Shown here piece after piece: positions 22,713 to 32,662 of a stretch of 64,000 nt of DNA. Source of the stretch: Bacillota bacterium (GTDB lineage: Bacteria; Bacillota; Sulfobacillia; JAJZYS01; JAJYTV01). A model generated the notes under the pieces. It searched no databases and was not told the DNA's origin. It saw only the letters and a program-made list of their open reading frames with translations. Made by a program: the position numbers and the translations under genes. Location: positions 1-64,000 of the forward strand of contig JAJZAT010000017.1 in NCBI GenBank assembly GCA_021799275.1, read 5' to 3'. The number at the start of each line of letters is the position of its first letter. The first letter of the stretch is position 1.

Positions 22713-23284
22713 GGCAGCTTCTCCAGGAGCGGCGCGAAGTGCTGACCGAGGCGCCAAAGCTCTGTCGCCCACGACGCGTTGACGATGTAGGGCGACAGGC
22801 TGCCAAGCATGCCCGAGTGGGCGAGTGGCTCCAGGAGCAGCAGCAGGGCGGCCACCACCGCAACGTTTTCGAGCGCCCCGAAGACGCCACCGGCCAGTCG
22901 GTTCATCGGTCCGATGAGCGGCAGGTGATTGGGCAGGCGTCCGATGGTGCCGGCCACGACGCCGATCACAGCCTCCGCGGCGAACATGATCGCCAGGAAG
23001 GCGATGGCCCCCACCACCGCCGCGGCCGTCAGATGCAGAACCGTTCCGCCGCCGAGAAGCGCTGTCCCGGCCGGGGCGACACGGCCCAGCTCCATCTGGA
23101 TGGCATGCTGCAGGTGCCAGTGCCGATCCATGAAGGTCGCGAGCTGCCCGTAGAAGACGCGCGCGACCACAATGGCCAGGATGAAGCCGGCAAGGCCGGC
23201 CGCCATCGCGAGAAGCCCGCGCCCCCAACCACGCAGGGCGCCCAGGGCCAAGTAGCAGAGCACCACGATGTCGAACGGCTGCAT
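22709..23284 (-). CDS. CvpA-family membrane protein
   Basis: This is a 191-residue protein with four to five transmembrane segments. The N-terminal FDIVVLCYLALGALRGWGRG is the CvpA-family signature, and GPMNRLAGGVFGALENVAVV is the second conserved block. The family includes colicin V production accessory protein; the exact role in Gram-positives is unclear. ATG 23284 is preceded by a GGGGGTGA-type ribosome site. It is followed by the overlapping DUF951 gene. Confidence 0.8.
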   Translation of the reverse strand: MQPFDIVVLCYLALGALRGWGRGLLAMAAGLAGFILAIVVARVFYGQLATFMDRHWHLQHAIQMELGRVAPAGTALLGGGTVLHLTAAAVVGAIAFLAIMFAAEAVIGVVAGTIGRLPNHLPLIGPMNRLAGGVFGALENVAVVAALLLLLEPLAHSGMLGSLSPYIVNASWATELWRLGQHFAPLLEKLP

Positions 23285-23288
23285 CGAG

Positions 23289-23609
23289 TCACCCCCTGCG
23301 CAGAGGTCGCCAAAGGTCCACGAAGGGCCAAGCGAGGGCCGGCAAAAGCGGCGAAGGCGCACGGCCGTGCCCGAAGGCGCGCACGGCGAGCAGCATGATC
23401 ACGCCGAGGGCAAGCGCTGTGAGGAGATCGCCGAGGTAGACCCGCGAGTGGTGGGGCGGCAGGTTCCAGAGCTCACGGACGGCACCGGCCGCAAGCGCTG
23501 CCGCCAGGAACGCGAGCAGGACCTGCATCGGGTAGCTCAAATCGTGGCCGACCCACAGGGCGAGCCACGCCGCGACGGCCGCCACCGCGAGGCGGCTCAG
23601 CGTCATCAT
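23289..23609 (-). CDS. Small membrane protein, unknown
   Basis: This is a 106-residue protein with about three transmembrane segments (residues 5-22, 28-45 and 60-78) and a short cytoplasmic end. No family is recognised. Its start overlaps the stop of the TPR gene by 4 bp and it precedes CvpA, so it is part of the same operon. Confidence 0.6.
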   Translation of the reverse strand: MMTLSRLAVAAVAAWLALWVGHDLSYPMQVLLAFLAAALAAGAVRELWNLPPHHSRVYLGDLLTALALGVIMLLAVRAFGHGRAPSPLLPALAWPFVDLWRPLRRG

Positions 23610-24115
23610 CGCCAGAAAGCCGCCATCTGCAGCAGGCCCACCGCGACCAGGAACACCGTCGTCGTCCCTCCCCGGCCCATGCAGCCGGTCATGTCCTTGC
23701 GCACGTTTTGGCGCTCGGACTCCCGGAACGCCCGCTGAGCATCCTTGAGATGCTGGACCATCGGCCTGATGCGGCCGAGCTTCTTCATCGCGGCGGCCAT
23801 GTTGTGGTGCGCGGAGGAGTAGTTCGGGTCGTAGGTCAGCGCTTCCTCGTAGAAGCGCAAGGCCTCCTCCGGGTTACCCTGCTCCAGGAAGACGTTGCCG
23901 AGATTCGTCAGGGCAGGCGCAAATTTCGCGTCCAGATCGAGAGATTTACGGAACAACTGTTCGGCTGCGTCGAACTGCCCCAGGAGGGCCTGCAGCACGC
24001 CAAGTTTATTCGGACCCCGCGGGTCCTGCGGCCGCAGTTCCATGAACTGCAGATAGAGCGCCCGCGCCTGCCCGACATTGCCGCGCCGCTCCTCGTTTTG
24101 CGCTTCCAGGTACAA
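23606..24115 (-). CDS. TPR-repeat protein with C-terminal membrane anchor
   Basis: This is a 169-residue protein. Three tetratricopeptide repeats cover about residues 8-112 (GQARALYLQFMELRPQDPRG, FRKSLDLDAKFAPALTNLG, LRFYEEALTYDPNYSSAHHN). The C-terminus (about 150-168, TTTVFLVAVGLLQMAAFW) is a single membrane segment. It starts with TTG 24115, 32 bp after the permease stop, with only a weak ribosome site; upstream in-frame sequence is open but has no better start. It is probably a scaffold protein at the membrane. Confidence 0.65.
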   Translation of the reverse strand: MYLEAQNEERRGNVGQARALYLQFMELRPQDPRGPNKLGVLQALLGQFDAAEQLFRKSLDLDAKFAPALTNLGNVFLEQGNPEEALRFYEEALTYDPNYSSAHHNMAAAMKKLGRIRPMVQHLKDAQRAFRESERQNVRKDMTGCMGRGGTTTVFLVAVGLLQMAAFWR

Positions 24116-24146
24116 GCTTTCCGCTTCGTCCCGCGGCAGGGTACCT

Positions 24147-25112
24147 TCACCGTCCTTGTCGGTTCGGTCCGCCTCGGTCTGCCAGAGCAGACGGCCAGAC
24201 CAGTGCCAGCAGCCATATTAGAGCCAGGAGCGCCATGGCGGGATAGGCCCGGTCCACGATCGCCTGCACGCCCAGCATCGACGCAAGCCAGGCCAGACCC
24301 GCCGTCGTCCAGACGCCGCCGAAGAGGTCCGTGGCAGCTTGGAGAAACGACGCCGCGGCGGAAAGGCTGGCAAGGCCGATCGCCAGTTCAACGCCCAGGG
24401 CCAGGGCGCCGTGGACCCGCAAGGCGATCTCGCGCAGGGGCAGGTCCGCGCCGGCCACGGTCATGCCGGACCGCGCCAGCACTGCCGCCTCCAACGTTAG
24501 CAGGAGACCGGCGGCGAGTCCACCTAGCAAGGCACCGCGCTGGCCGCGGACGCCCTGCCCGGTCGCTGAGCGGCGCACGCCATCGCTGGCAAGCGCGATG
24601 TTGTAGGCTGCATAGCCGAACACGGCCAGGATGGCCTGGAGCGGAGCTACGGCATGCGGCAATTCTTCGGCGGGCAGGCGCACGACGCCGAGCAGAGCCG
24701 TCACGGCGACCGCCAGCACGACCAGCAGCAGCATGAGACCTTGCCAGCGGCGCAAGGCGGACGTTCCGTGCCGCTGCACAATCGCCGTGAACGTGGCGGC
24801 CGCCGCGCCACCCAGGACGGGGCTCAGACCGAACCTGGCATGCGCGAGGCTCGCGAGGGCGGCGAGGACGGCGGAGAGGGTGACGAAGCTGAAGGCGGCG
24901 ATCACCGCGCTCCAGATCGGAGCGACGCGAGGCACAAAGGCGGCCGTCTGCGCCGTGCGCCAGGCCCCGAGGCCGAGCAGCAGTGCGGCGCCCAAGGCCA
25001 AGAGGGTCCCCGCGGCCCCGTGCATGGCGAAGAACACCCAGATCTCCCGTCCGGAGACGAATCCGGCCCCCACAACGGCTGCAAACGCGGCGATCGCGGA
25101 CTCCCAGGCCAT
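24147..25112 (-). CDS. YkvI-type membrane transporter
   Basis: This is a 321-residue protein with ten or so transmembrane segments. The N-terminal GAGFVSGREIWVFF followed by HGAAG is the hallmark of the YkvI family, a branch of the amino-acid/polyamine transporter superfamily with unknown substrate. ATG 25112 is the start that gives the normal N-terminus; further in-frame codons to 25184 encode an unlikely basic leader. It is divergent from the yyaC gene. Confidence 0.75.
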   Translation of the reverse strand: MAWESAIAAFAAVVGAGFVSGREIWVFFAMHGAAGTLLALGAALLLGLGAWRTAQTAAFVPRVAPIWSAVIAAFSFVTLSAVLAALASLAHARFGLSPVLGGAAAATFTAIVQRHGTSALRRWQGLMLLLVVLAVAVTALLGVVRLPAEELPHAVAPLQAILAVFGYAAYNIALASDGVRRSATGQGVRGQRGALLGGLAAGLLLTLEAAVLARSGMTVAGADLPLREIALRVHGALALGVELAIGLASLSAAASFLQAATDLFGGVWTTAGLAWLASMLGVQAIVDRAYPAMALLALIWLLALVWPSALADRGGPNRQGR

Positions 25113-25182
25113 GCCCACCACCCTGGCAAGGCTATGCGATCGCAGGTGTATACCTGCCGGAGGGCGGCCATATACTCGCGAC

Positions 25183-25779
25183 ATGCAAGAGCACCACGGC
25201 CGTCAGCAGAGGATGCGCGTGCGGCCGGAAGACCCGCGCGCCGCGGCCTTGCTGGCCGCGCACCTGCAGCGTGAACTCAGCGCCCTGCGCAGACTCGGCG
25301 GACCGGCGACGGTCGTCTGCGTAGGTACAGACAGATCTACCGGCGATGCACTTGGCCCGCTCGTCGGCACCTTGTTGACGCAGTCCATGGAGCCGCTACC
25401 GTTTACCGTTCTCGGCAATCTCCAGGCGCCGGTGCACGCTGGCAACCTGCACGAGCTTCTGCCCCGTCTGCAAACGGCAGCCGCCCAGGGCCCTGTCGTG
25501 GCCATCGACGCCTGCCTCGGCAGCTTTGAGAGCGTTGGCAGCGTGCAGGTGCAGCGCGGACCGCTCAGGCCCGGAGCGGGGGTGCGCAAGGAATTGCCCC
25601 CGATCGGCGACGTCGCCGTCATGGCGACCGTCAACGTCGGGGGCTTCATGGAGTATGTGGTCCTGCAGAATACCCGGCTCGGCCTCGTCTACGACATGGC
25701 CGCGATGATCGCGGACTCGCTCAGGATCGCTCTGGGCGCGGTTCGTTCTCCAAGCGGTGCAGTATTTCCTCCGCCGTGA
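25183..25779 (+). CDS. yyaC: Spore protease YyaC
   Basis: This is a 198-residue protein. VVCVGTDRSTGDALGPLVG, APVHAGNLHELL and VAIDACLGSFESVG match YyaC, a relative of the GPR germination protease found only in spore formers. CATATACT at 25169-25176 with GTATA 16 bp upstream resembles a sporulation-sigma promoter. That would put the start site very near ATG 25183, so ATG 25213 is a possible alternative start. The gene sits alone on the plus strand among minus-strand genes near spo0J. Confidence 0.85.
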   Translation: MQEHHGRQQRMRVRPEDPRAAALLAAHLQRELSALRRLGGPATVVCVGTDRSTGDALGPLVGTLLTQSMEPLPFTVLGNLQAPVHAGNLHELLPRLQTAAAQGPVVAIDACLGSFESVGSVQVQRGPLRPGAGVRKELPPIGDVAVMATVNVGGFMEYVVLQNTRLGLVYDMAAMIADSLRIALGAVRSPSGAVFPPP

Positions 25780-25969
25780 GTCCCTGGGCCTGAATCACCG
25801 GGACATCAAGCTCGATGGTCTCGTCGCCGAATAGATCGTCATCCTCACCCGTCAGAACGACGGCGTCCACCGCAGCCTCCCAGGCCTCTTCAAGCGGAAC
25901 CACCTGCCAGCCCCGGGCCTCGACGGCCCTGCGGACCTGGCTCAGCCCGTCTTCAATGGCCACGCGCAA
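25721..25969 (-). CDS. UPF0180 (YkuS) family protein
   Basis: This 82-residue protein resembles YkuS: an N-terminal IEDGLSQVRRAVEARGWQVV, a DAVVLTGEDDDLFG segment and a C-terminal PVIQAQGLTAEEIL. The function is unknown. It is convergent with yyaC and overlaps its 3' end by 59 bp, which is unusual but both frames look real. Confidence 0.75.
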   Translation of the reverse strand: MRVAIEDGLSQVRRAVEARGWQVVPLEEAWEAAVDAVVLTGEDDDLFGDETIELDVPVIQAQGLTAEEILHRLENEPRPERS

Positions 25970-25987
25970 AGCCTCATCACCCCGGGC

Positions 25988-26947
25988 TTATTCTGCCTGC
26001 GGGGCTCCGGCTCCATGCAGGGCCATCGCGGGCAAGGCGGCCGGGACTGCCCTCTGCGGGCCATAAACGAAGTTCACTGCCCCAGGAATGATGCCAAACT
26101 CTACGGGTGTCGTCCCGTTCAACTCGCCATCGCGGTGGACCGATGCGGCTGGTTCGGCCTCGATCGTCAAGGTCCGACAGCGGATGACGCGAACCTTGGG
26201 GCTGCTGAGATGCCCCCCGCTATACACGCGAGGGAGCAGGGCAAGCGTCTGCGGCACGCTATAATCGCCCGCCAGCATCACGTCGAGCATACCGTCGTCC
26301 AGGCTGGCCGTGGGAACGATGCGCATGCCGCCGCCGTAGTACTGGGCGTTGCCGACCGCGACGAGCAGAAATCGGCCGTCGAAGACGCTGCCGTCGGCGA
26401 CGACCCGCATCTCCCGCGCGCGATACTGCCACAGCACATGCATGACCGCGCGGATGTACGGGACAGTACCGGTCGAGCTGTAGCGGTCGCGCAGGCGGTG
26501 GTCCTCCGCCGCGACCTCCGCGTCGAAGCCGACGCCGGCGACATTGAGGAACGTCGTGCCGCCGACCGTGCCGAGGTCGGCGGGACTCGCCGTGCCGGTC
26601 AAGGCGAACCGGGCTGCCGCCAGCACGTCCGAAGGGACGCCGGACGTGCGGCGGAAGTCGCATCCGGCCCCCGTAGGCACGAAGGCGAGGCTCGTGCGCC
26701 CCTGCGCGTGCCGCAGGCCGTCCGCGACCTCGGCTAGGGTGCCGTCGCCACCGACGGCTGCCACGCGGCCGTAGCCTTCCGCCTGCGCCTGCTGCGCGAT
26801 GCGGGTGGCGTCGAGCGGCGCGGCTGTCACGGTCATCTCGATCTCATCGCTGCCATGGGCCTGCTGAAGCTGCTGCCACACGAGCGGCCAACTGCGCTGG
26901 GTGCGACCACGTCCCGCGACATAGTTGACGATGAAAAGCGTCTTCAC
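25988..26947 (-). CDS. Diacylglycerol/lipid kinase family protein
   Basis: This 319-residue lipid kinase catalyses ATP-dependent phosphorylation of diacylglycerol or a related lipid. It has the nucleotide motif [14 protein letters not shown] near residue 65, [10 protein letters not shown] near 90 and a C-terminal beta-sandwich ([17 protein letters not shown]). It starts 4 bp inside the end of the DUF4446 gene. DgkB and YegS are the closest named relatives. Confidence 0.88.
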   Translation of the reverse strand: MKTLFIVNYVAGRGRTQRSWPLVWQQLQQAHGSDEIEMTVTAAPLDATRIAQQAQAEGYGRVAAVGGDGTLAEVADGLRHAQGRTSLAFVPTGAGCDFRRTSGVPSDVLAAARFALTGTASPADLGTVGGTTFLNVAGVGFDAEVAAEDHRLRDRYSSTGTVPYIRAVMHVLWQYRAREMRVVADGSVFDGRFLLVAVGNAQYYGGGMRIVPTASLDDGMLDVMLAGDYSVPQTLALLPRVYSGGHLSSPKVRVIRCRTLTIEAEPAASVHRDGELNGTTPVEFGIIPGAVNFVYGPQRAVPAALPAMALHGAGAPQAE

Positions 26948-27459
26948 ACGGCGTGCACCTCGTGCTTCGAGTCAATAGCTGCCCCTATCGCCGCCCGCTC
27001 CTCCTCCGACAGGGGGTAGCGGGAGGCGCCAGACGCCACAGGCTTGGCGTAGATGCGGGTTTCCTCGCGACCGTAGAGCCCCGAGATGACGACCCCGTCG
27101 TCCTCTGCGTCGAGCAGCGCCACGCTGAACGAAAGCTCCGCCCCGGCTCCGGGGAAGGCGTTGTAGCGCACCACCCCGACGCGCTGGAGCGCACTGCGCA
27201 TGAGCACCTCCACGCCGTCCAGCCTGGCCGATGCGCTGGCCACACCTGCTTGCGCCTCACGCAGGGCCTGCCACTGTTCATGCAGCAGGGTCTCCACGTC
27301 CGTAGCCTGCCCACCTCGCAGCAGGTGGTCGAGTCGACGCCGCAGACGGCGCGCCGCGGCAAGACTCACAAGGCCCGCAATGAGGGCGATGACTCCTACG
27401 ACCAGCCCTGCCGCACCGATCAGCGCCAGCCAGGGCGCCAGTCGGATCAACTCAGGCAA
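26944..27459 (-). CDS. DUF4446 membrane protein
   Basis: This is a 171-residue protein. One N-terminal membrane segment (about 10-35) is followed by a soluble domain with [41 protein letters not shown] and YPLSEEER, the signature of DUF4446 proteins that follow parB in many Firmicutes. The function is unknown. Confidence 0.85.
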   Translation of the reverse strand: MPELIRLAPWLALIGAAGLVVGVIALIAGLVSLAAARRLRRRLDHLLRGGQATDVETLLHEQWQALREAQAGVASASARLDGVEVLMRSALQRVGVVRYNAFPGAGAELSFSVALLDAEDDGVVISGLYGREETRIYAKPVASGASRYPLSEEERAAIGAAIDSKHEVHAV

Positions 27460-27476
27460 CCCGCTTCCCCCTCGAA

Positions 27477-27492
27477 TGTTTCACGTGAAACA
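27477..27492. promoter_or_regulatory. Perfect parS site
   Basis: TGTTTCACGTGAAACA, the exact 16-bp parS palindrome, lies 2 bp beyond the parB stop codon and 17 bp before the DUF4446 start. It is the loading site for Spo0J/ParB about 5 kb from oriC. Confidence 0.97.
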
Positions 27493-28302
27493 ATTTAGTC
27501 CTCCTCGGGAACGAAGCGCGCCACAAGCCGCGCCAGATCCTCCTCGCTGCGGAACCGAATCTCCACCGCACCGCCGCGAGCACCGGCCCGGATGCGCACC
27601 GGCATCTCGAGGGCGCCGCTGAGACGCTCCTCCCACCGCGCGACCCGCCCCGCGGGTTTCGCCGGCCTCGGCCGCGCCTGCGTGGCCGGCTTGCGCGCCA
27701 GTTCCTCCACCTCGCGCACGCTGAGCTGCCGGGAGACCGCCTCCATGGCCTCGGCGACCTGGCGGCCCGGCGGCAATCCCAGAATCGCACGCGCGTGGCC
27801 CGCAGACAAGGACCCTTTGCGGACCAGATCCTTAACTTCTTCTGGAAGCCCGAGCAGGCGGAGGCTGTTCGCCACGGCGGAGCGGCTCCTGCCGATCACC
27901 TGCGCCAGCTCCTCCTGGCGAAGGTCGCGCGTGTCGGCTAGCCGCTGGATCGCCTCCGCCTCCTCGAGCGGATTCAGGTCCTCACGTTGCAGGTTCTCCA
28001 CAAGCGCAATTTCAAGGAGTCGCCCATCGTCGCAGGCCCGCAGGACCACGGGAACCTCGCTGAGTCCCGCCATCTGCGCGGCGCGCCAGCGCCGCTCGCC
28101 CGCGATCAGTTCGTATCCCGTGGCCGCGGCCCGGACCACCAGCGGCTGCAGAACCCCATGGCGCGAAATCGAGTCGGCCAGTTCCCTCAGCGCCGCCTCG
28201 TCGAACTCCCGCCGCGGCTGGTATGGGTTAGGGCGGATCGCGCTGACCGCGACCTGCTGCAGTCCCTCGTCCGGCGCCACCCGCACCTCGGGGATCAGCG
28301 CC

Positions 28303-29088
<786 letters not shown>

Positions 29089-29100
29089 GGCCAATCCTCC

Positions 29101-29850
29101 TCAGCGCCGCGGTATGCGCAGACGCAGTTCAAGCGCATCCTCGGTCGCCTCTTCCGCCAGCTCTACGGCCACTCCGGCTGCCTGCAGCCGCTGCACGCTC
29201 TCACGCAACGCGTTGACCACAATGCGAACGTCCTTGACATAGCGACGGGGCATTTCCCGGGAAATAGTTCGTACGCGCTCCTCGAGCTCTCTCGCCGTCC
29301 AACCCTCGCGCGCGGCTTGCCGGGCCAGTTCGACCCGGGTCACGCCGGCAACACGAAGCAGCGCGCGCAAATGACGCTCGCCGAGGCCACCTGCCTGCGC
29401 CAGCTCCCGGATCTCGTCCCCGAGGCGGAGCAGCCGGAGCTTGTTGGCGATGGCAGCCTGGCTCTTTCCGACCCGCTTACCGAGCTCCGTCTGCGACAGG
29501 CCGAACTCCTGCATCACGCGCCGGTAGCCCTCGGCCTCCTCGAACACGCCGAGGTCGCTGCGCTGCAGGTTCTCCACGAGCCCCCGCACGGCGCTCTCGA
29601 GCGACGTTGCCTCCTCGACGATCGCAGGGATGCTGGTCAGGCCGGCAGCGAGTGCCGCCCGCAGCCGCCGTTCGCCCGCGATCAGCTCGAGCCCGTCCTC
29701 GCCCCGGCGGACCACGATCGGCTGCAGCATGCCGTGCAGGCGCAAAGACTGCGCGAGCCCTTCGAGCGCTCGCGCATCAAAGTCCTTCCGCGCCTGATGC
29801 GGACTCCGCCGGACATCCTGCGGGGCCACCGCGATCAGTTCGGGCGGCAC
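29101..29850 (-). CDS. noc: Nucleoid occlusion protein Noc
   Basis: This is a 249-residue ParB-family protein. It has AGERRLRAALAAGL, VENLQRSDLGVFEEAEG and an HTH (TELGKRVGKSQAAIANKLRLL). Its place between rsmG and soj is the noc locus of Bacillus, and a perfect Noc-binding sequence is inside the gene. GTG 29850 has GGGAGG 7 nt upstream. It should bind Noc sites, join the membrane and block division over DNA. The usual extreme N-terminal membrane helix is not obvious. Confidence 0.9.
   Translation of the reverse strand: MPPELIAVAPQDVRRSPHQARKDFDARALEGLAQSLRLHGMLQPIVVRRGEDGLELIAGERRLRAALAAGLTSIPAIVEEATSLESAVRGLVENLQRSDLGVFEEAEGYRRVMQEFGLSQTELGKRVGKSQAAIANKLRLLRLGDEIRELAQAGGLGERHLRALLRVAGVTRVELARQAAREGWTARELEERVRTISREMPRRYVKDVRIVVNALRESVQRLQAAGVAVELAEEATEDALELRLRIPRR
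29252..29265. promoter_or_regulatory. Noc-binding sequence inside noc
   Basis: ATTTCCCGGGAAAT is the exact consensus of the Noc-binding site known from Bacillus subtilis. It lies within the noc reading frame. Confidence 0.7.
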
Positions 29851-29874
29851 AGGCAAACCTCCCAATGACTTGGG

Positions 29875-30624
29875 CTATTCGCCTTCTCCGGCGCCTTCCC
29901 TTTCCGCGGAAGGCCTTTGCGACGGGAACTCCCGCTTGAGCCGCGCGAAAGATATCGGGCGACCGGCCGGCGTCGGCCGCTCCTTGCGATAGATCAGCAG
30001 GGTACGCTCAATACCCTCCGCGAGTCGGTAGCTCCTGCGGTCGACTCCACCGAAACCCATGCGCGCCGCGACAGCCGCCGCCGCGACCGCTTCCTCTGCG
30101 GCCCTGCCCGGCTCGCCCTTGAGAAGACAGAGCAGCCCGCCTGGGCGCACGAGACCACCGCATACCTCGACGGCCACCGGAGCGCTCGCCACGGCCCGCG
30201 CCGTCACGAGGGAAACACCGTCCCGCATCGTCCCGCGGGCCTCGTCCTCGGCCCGCGCCCAGCAGACGCCCACGTCGAGCCCCATCTGCTCGACCACAGA
30301 CCGCAGGAACTCGACCTTGCGCTTCTCGGCCTCGACCAACGTCGCCCGCGGCGCATAGCCTGCCGCCAGCCAGACGATCGCCGGCAAGCCCCCGCCGCTG
30401 CCTACGTCCAGGATGTCCTGTGGGGCTACCCCCAAGGTCCGCCACGCCAAGAGGCTATCAAGGATCCCCTCGCGCAGAAAAACATCGGGCGAGCGCAGCG
30501 CAGTGAGATTCTGCGTCGCGTTCGCCTCCGCGAGTAACGCCTGGTACCTGAGGACCCGCCCGATGGCCGCCTCGTCCAGAATGAGCCCAGACTCCAGCAG
30601 GAGGGCGGAGAGCTGCGCCTTCAC
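29875..30624 (-). CDS. rsmG: 16S rRNA (guanine-N7) methyltransferase RsmG
   Basis: This is a 249-residue SAM-dependent enzyme that methylates a 16S rRNA guanine in the 530 loop. It has the family signatures NLTALRSPDVFLREGILDSL, DILDVGSGGGLPAIVWL (SAM site), LVEAEKRKVEFLRSVVEQMG and VTARAVASAP. GTG 30624 overlaps the stop of khpB. Its C-terminal about 35 residues are Arg/Glu-rich and variable. It lies between khpB and noc as usual. Confidence 0.95.
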   Translation of the reverse strand: MKAQLSALLLESGLILDEAAIGRVLRYQALLAEANATQNLTALRSPDVFLREGILDSLLAWRTLGVAPQDILDVGSGGGLPAIVWLAAGYAPRATLVEAEKRKVEFLRSVVEQMGLDVGVCWARAEDEARGTMRDGVSLVTARAVASAPVAVEVCGGLVRPGGLLCLLKGEPGRAAEEAVAAAAVAARMGFGGVDRRSYRLAEGIERTLLIYRKERPTPAGRPISFARLKREFPSQRPSAEREGAGEGE

Positions 30625-31235
30625 CTCTTCTGCACGACCACCTGCCGGTGCGGATCCTCGCCACGGCTCTGGCTCTGCAGGTCGGGGTACTCCTGGATCA
30701 CGCTGTGGATGATGCGCCGCTCGCTGGCGGGCATCACCTCCAGCACCGACTCCTCGCCCGACTCGCGCACGCGCGTCGCGACCTCGCGGGCCATCTTCTC
30801 GAGCGCCTCGCGGCGCTGGGCACGGTAACCGCCGACGTCGAGCACGATGCGCTCGCCGCCCTTCTTGCCGACGGCCGCCGCCACCACGTACTGCAAGGCG
30901 TCGAGGGCCTCGCCGCGCCGACGCACGAACCAACCGAAGTCTCCGTCGACCGCAATCAGGACATGGTCTTCGTCCCGGCTGACGCTCGGCTCCACCTCGG
31001 CGCCAAGCTCCTTGAAGAAGCCCTTGACGAGGTCGGCCGCACGCTCCCCGACGGACTCCCTGCGGCGCGCGCGAACGCGCCAGGGACGCGAAAACAGGCC
31101 GAGCATGCCGGCCTTGCCCTCTTGAAGGATCGTAAACTCAATGTCCTCCATGAGCGCACCAAGTCGGCCTTCGGCCCGGATCTTCGCTTCTTCGAGCGTC
31201 TGCCCTTCGACCTCAATCTCTTCCAGTTCGTCCAT
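30621..31235 (-). CDS. khpB: RNA-binding protein KhpB (Jag/SpoIIIJ-associated)
   Basis: This is a 204-residue protein with three parts: the Jag N-terminal domain (residues 1-50, EVEGQTLEEAKIRAEGRLG), a KH domain (about 75-140; LIAVDGDFGWFVRRRGEALDAL) and an R3H domain (about 145-200; MAREVATRVRESGEESVLEVM). It binds RNA and works with YidC/SpoIIIJ upstream in the same operon. Confidence 0.95.
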   Translation of the reverse strand: MDELEEIEVEGQTLEEAKIRAEGRLGALMEDIEFTILQEGKAGMLGLFSRPWRVRARRRESVGERAADLVKGFFKELGAEVEPSVSRDEDHVLIAVDGDFGWFVRRRGEALDALQYVVAAAVGKKGGERIVLDVGGYRAQRREALEKMAREVATRVRESGEESVLEVMPASERRIIHSVIQEYPDLQSQSRGEDPHRQVVVQKR

Positions 31236-31236
31236 G

Positions 31237-31890
31237 CTACTTCTGCACCTTTGCCGCCGACGCTTGCGGTCTGCCGACTCCGCTCAAGTAGCTCTGGCCC
31301 ACCGTGAACAGGGTGGCCACGGCCCAATAGAGCGAAAGTCCGCTGGCGTAGCGCATGCTGATGAAGAACAGCAAGGCCGGCATCATGATGTACGTGATCA
31401 TCTGCTGCGAGCGGTCCGTTCCCGTCCTGGGCATCGTCACGAACGTCTGCCACAGGGTGGTGCCGGCCACGATGACCGGCAGGATGTAGTAGGGATCCGG
31501 CAGCGACAGGCTCGGCAGCCAGAGGAACGCCTTGGAACCGATGTAGTTGAAGTGCTCGAGACCCGCAAACAGAGCGTAAAGGATCGGCAACTGCACGATC
31601 ATCGGGATGCACCCCGACAGCGGGTTCGTACCGACCCGCTTGTAGAGGTCCATCATCTCCTGGTTGAGGCGCTGCGGGTCCTTCTTGTACTTCTCCTGCA
31701 GGCGCTTCATCTCGGGCTGCAATTCCTGCATCTTGCGCATGTAGCGCAACTGACCATGGTACAGCGGCATGATGACCACGCGCACCACGATCGTAAGCAG
31801 GATGATCGCGAGGCCGTAACTGTGGGTAATGTTGTAGAAGAACTGCATCACCCACTGCATACCCGAGACCAGCGCGTTGAACAGCGCCAA
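31237..31890 (-). CDS. yidC: Membrane protein insertase YidC/Oxa1
   Basis: This 217-residue insertase is the short Gram-positive form, lacking the large periplasmic domain of Proteobacteria. About five transmembrane segments are present, with a cytoplasmic hairpin (QLRYMRKMQELQPEMKRLQ) and the hydrophilic-groove Arg in LLTIVVRVVIMPLYHGQL. No lipobox is evident at the N-terminus, unlike many Bacillus copies. It is in the rpmH-rnpA-yidD-yidC-khpB operon. Confidence 0.95.
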   Translation of the reverse strand: MALFNALVSGMQWVMQFFYNITHSYGLAIILLTIVVRVVIMPLYHGQLRYMRKMQELQPEMKRLQEKYKKDPQRLNQEMMDLYKRVGTNPLSGCIPMIVQLPILYALFAGLEHFNYIGSKAFLWLPSLSLPDPYYILPVIVAGTTLWQTFVTMPRTGTDRSQQMITYIMMPALLFFISMRYASGLSLYWAVATLFTVGQSYLSGVGRPQASAAKVQK

Positions 31891-31911
31891 GACTGTATCT
31901 CCTTCCGCCTG

Positions 31912-32235
31912 CTAGGGAACAGGGTCCCATCCGCCAGGATGGAACGGGTGACACCGCAACAGTCTCTTGATGGCCATGAGCCCGCCCTTGCGCGCGCCGT
32001 AGCGCTCGATGGCTGTAAGGGCGTATTGCGAGCAGGTTGGCGTGTAACGACAGTGCGGTCCGGATAGGGGTGAGATGTAGCGTCGATAGAAACGGATCAG
32101 GGAGGTCAGAGCTACGACGGCGACGCCGTGCGCCGAACCTCCTCCGCCTTGCGCAGCAGCTCGCGGAGAGCCGAGCAGAGGTCCTCGAAGGAGGCCATGC
32201 CCGTCTCCGGCCTGGCCAGAAGCACCAGATCGCAT
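31912..32235 (-). CDS. yidD: Membrane protein insertion factor YidD
   Basis: The conserved part is about 68 residues: [33 protein letters not shown], then [20 protein letters not shown]. This is the YidD family, which assists YidC. The only canonical in-frame start is ATG 32235, which adds about 40 non-conserved residues lying inside rnpA. The family normally begins just a few residues before the first conserved block, where only CTG 32109 or GTC/GTA codons are available. The gene overlaps rnpA in either case. The protein is certain; the start is not. Confidence 0.9.
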   Translation of the reverse strand: MRSGASGQAGDGHGLLRGPLLGSPRAAAQGGGGSAHGVAVVALTSLIRFYRRYISPLSGPHCRYTPTCSQYALTAIERYGARKGGLMAIKRLLRCHPFHPGGWDPVP

Positions 32236-32465
32236 CCGCGCAAAAACTCCTTCCGCTCTCTTCTGTACGCCTCGCGCATCCTGCGCCGAAGCCGGTTCCG
32301 CTGCACCGCCCCGCCCAGCTTCTTGCCGGCCGCAAAAGCACAGCGCCGCCGGCCTTCCTCTCCCTCGCTGACGAAGAGGATAAGGCGGCGGTTCGCGAAG
32401 CGGACTCCGCGAGCGAAAACCGACTGCACGGCAGCCGGCCGGCGCAGCCTCTCCTCCTGAATCAC
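32112..32465 (-). CDS. rnpA: Ribonuclease P protein component
   Basis: This is a 117-residue basic protein that assists the RNase P RNA in 5' maturation of tRNA. The RNR box [16 protein letters not shown] and the N-terminal [19 protein letters not shown] match the family. Start is GTG 32465, 1 bp after the rpmH stop. The 3' end overlaps yidD. Confidence 0.96.
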   Translation of the reverse strand: MIQEERLRRPAAVQSVFARGVRFANRRLILFVSEGEEGRRRCAFAAGKKLGGAVQRNRLRRRMREAYRRERKEFLRGCDLVLLARPETGMASFEDLCSALRELLRKAEEVRRTASPS

Positions 32466-32466
32466 G

Positions 32467-32601
32467 CTAGGCGGAGAGACGCTTGCGCTTCTTGAGCCGG
32501 CGTGCCCGCAGCACGTTGCGCCCGTTCTTGGTCTTCATGCGCAGGCGGAAGCCATGCACCTTCGAGCGACGGCGCCTGTTCGGCTGGAATGTCCTCTTCA
32601 C
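32467..32601 (-). CDS. rpmH: Ribosomal protein bL34
   Basis: This is a 44-residue, very basic 50S protein (begins [18 protein letters not shown], ends KRKRLSA). GTG 32601 is preceded by GGAGGTG. It is the first gene of the minus-strand operon that starts at the origin, with rnpA 1 bp downstream. Confidence 0.97.
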   Translation of the reverse strand: MKRTFQPNRRRRSKVHGFRLRMKTKNGRNVLRARRLKKRKRLSA

Positions 32602-32632
32602 CCTGTCCACCTCCGGGAGCAAAAGCATAAGA

Positions 32633-32662
32633 ATTGTAGTGGTCGGATACGGCCCGTGTCAA
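32633..32662 (-). promoter_or_regulatory. Promoter of the rpmH operon
   Basis: On the minus strand TTGACA (32662-32657) and TACAAT (32638-32633) are spaced by 18 bp, a near-consensus sigma-A promoter 31 bp before the rpmH start codon. Confidence 0.8.
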
